8,115 nucleotides of DNA, taken from the NCBI GenBank assembly GCA_903970455.1, contig CAJCIW010000146.1, forward strand, positions 1-8,115. Direction: 5' to 3'. Origin of the DNA: Verrucomicrobiota bacterium (lineage in GTDB: Bacteria; Chlamydiota; Chlamydiia; Chlamydiales; Rhabdochlamydiaceae). The translations under genes and the position numbers were made by a program. Below, piece after piece: positions 7,357 to 8,115 of the stretch; position 1 is the stretch's first letter, and the number at the start of each line of letters is the position of its first letter. A model generated the notes under the pieces. The model was not told the DNA's origin. It saw only the letters and a list, made by a program, of their open reading frames with translations, and did not search any database.

Positions 7357-7500
7357 AATCTTGTGAACGAGCGCACTGATCCGGTCAGCGGATTCCACAG
7401 CGCCTTCCATCGTCGAAGGGAAATCAAGGGCAGTGGCTTCTCCGGCAAAAAAAACAAGATTGAGAGGGGGGCGCGAAAATTTGTCTAACAGGAATCTCTT
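7348..7500 (-). pseudogene. C-terminal remnant of flavin amine oxidase
   Basis: The minus-strand frame between stops at 7501-7503 (TAG) and 7348-7350 (TGA) encodes 50 residues. They contain the hallmark C-terminal FAD-binding block of the flavin monoamine oxidase family, FFAGEATALDFPSTMEGA, followed by VESADRISALV. Family members are usually several hundred residues long and oxidise amines or related substrates. Here only the tail survives: upstream in the same frame there are stops and no family sequence, and no start codon with a ribosome site precedes the block. The stop codon and last two codons lie inside the 3' end of the tRNA-Leu gene, so the ancestral gene probably converged on the tRNA. 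The motif is very characteristic, but the fragment is short. Confidence 0.7.
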
Positions 7501-7542
7501 CTATCCATACATTCTCGTGGAGAGAGGAAAGAAGCGTTAAAA

Positions 7543-7593
7543 TTGAAAATTTCATATACTCCATTAATTCCGAAGAAGTTTATAGTAGATGCC
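7543..7593 (+). promoter_or_regulatory. Possible promoter and leader of HAD gene
   Basis: TATACT (7555-7560) is a good -10 match about 33 bases ahead of the ATG at 7594, but the -35 region near 7532-7537 is poor. Only weak purine runs (GAAGAAG near 7572-7578) precede the start codon. An in-frame TTG at 7543 would add 17 residues, but these do not resemble the family. Confidence 0.3.
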
Positions 7594-8115
7594 ATGAATT
7601 GGATTCAAGATTATCACCTTTTTCTTTTTGACTTCGATGGACTGCTCGTCGATACAGAGCCTTTGCATTATGCTGCCTATGCGGAATTGTGCCGGCGCCA
7701 TGGATTTGAGCTGAAGTGGGATTTTGAGCGATTCTGCCGCGAGGCCCACCGGAAAGCGATGGGGGTCTGGGATGGTTTGAAAAGAGAATTCCCTACCATG
7801 TTTGAAGAGGCACCTCACATCGAGACCCTCTATGAGGAAAAGAAAAAGATCTACATCGAACTGCTCAAAACATCCAGTCTACAATTGATGGAAGGGGCAA
7901 CTGAACTCTTGCAAGCTTTAGAAGTTCGAGGCGCAAAGCGAGCCGTCGTCACAAATTCTCCAAAAACCCATATCGAAATCATCAAAGCTTCTCTTCCCGT
8001 TCTTCATTCGATCCCTTTGTGGATCACTCGAGAAGATTATACGGAGCCGAAACCCTCTCCAGAAGGTTATCTCAAAGCCATTGAAAAATTGGGCAAATCC
8101 GGAGATAGGATCATC
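7594..8115 (+). CDS. HAD-superfamily hydrolase, beta-phosphoglucomutase-like (partial)
   Basis: The gene is open at the window's right edge; 174 residues are visible, against about 220-250 usual for the subfamily. HAD enzymes use an aspartate nucleophile to remove or move phosphate. Motif I is FDFDGLLVDTE, with nucleophile D13 and acid/base D15. A helical cap (about 23-95) follows. Motif II is VVTNS (T120), and motif III includes K153 in EPKPSPEGY. Motif IV, the acidic magnesium site, should lie just past the edge. DGLLVDTE followed by a helical cap and KPSPEGYLKA is typical of the beta-phosphoglucomutase and phosphoglycolate phosphatase-like branch; the substrate cannot be assigned. The start at ATG 7594 puts motif I at the usual distance from the N-terminus. 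Confidence 0.9.
   Translation, partial: MNWIQDYHLFLFDFDGLLVDTEPLHYAAYAELCRRHGFELKWDFERFCREAHRKAMGVWDGLKREFPTMFEEAPHIETLYEEKKKIYIELLKTSSLQLMEGATELLQALEVRGAKRAVVTNSPKTHIEIIKASLPVLHSIPLWITREDYTEPKPSPEGYLKAIEKLGKSGDRII

Noticed and set aside
7375..7392. Small hairpin ATCCG-GTCAG-CGGAT after the tRNA
   Set aside because: Five base pairs without a T-run; it lies within the amine-oxidase remnant and is likely coincidental.
7249..7488. Plus-strand open frame of 79 codons including GGMVDAVDSKSTSSNRVLVQVQSS-like residues (7249-7488)
   Set aside because: This is the well-known false translation of a tRNA-Leu gene; its remainder is antisense to the amine-oxidase remnant.
7428..7560. Minus-strand short frame starting MKFSILTLLSS after GGAG, running out of frame into the amine-oxidase remnant
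   Set aside because: About 42 codons with no recognisable family; its end is merely another frame of the conserved amine-oxidase tail.
1..8115. CRISPR arrays, toxin-antitoxin pairs, phage genes, riboswitches
   Set aside because: None were seen: no regular spacer-repeat series, no small paired genes, no known riboswitch core ahead of any gene.

Overview
This is an ordinary-looking bacterial chromosome segment, most likely from a Gram-negative. The gene set recalls Chlamydia-related (environmental) Chlamydiota: a CtcC/AtoC-type sigma-54 activator, a lipoprotein of the M15A peptidase fold, and an AcnA-type aconitase, an enzyme that the reduced Chlamydiaceae lack. This assignment is inference from gene content only. 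No rRNA or clade marker is present, and another host-associated Gram-negative is possible.

Layout. Positions 1-310 are AT-rich and hold no convincing gene. They contain a 13-bp direct repeat (90-102 and 116-128) and perhaps the last codons of an upstream reading frame; this may be the end of an insertion sequence. An NtrC-family response regulator lies on the minus strand (311-1681). Divergent from it is an M15-like lipoprotein gene (1741-2583), which converges with a small VOC-fold gene on the minus strand (2587-2982). After a roughly 100-bp divergent intergenic region comes acnA (start reassigned to GTG 3088), whose stop codon overlaps by 4 bp the start of a GT4-type glycosyltransferase gene (5931-6941).

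From 6942 to about 7593 lies a gene-poor stretch. It holds a 113-bp near-perfect hairpin element bounded by TA (7010-7122, MITE-like), small repeats and palindromes, a promoter, and tRNA-Leu(CAA) at 7274-7356. Next to the tRNA on the minus strand is the C-terminal remnant of a flavin amine oxidase. The window ends inside a HAD-superfamily phosphatase gene (from 7594).

Functionally, the regulator would respond to a sensor kinase that is not in this window and activate sigma-54 promoters. Aconitase serves the TCA cycle. The lipoprotein and glycosyltransferase point to envelope work. There is no sign of a multi-gene novel system. The most interesting items are the hairpin element, the amine-oxidase scar at the tRNA, the zinc-ligand loss in the M15 lipoprotein, and the odd acnA/glycosyltransferase coupling.
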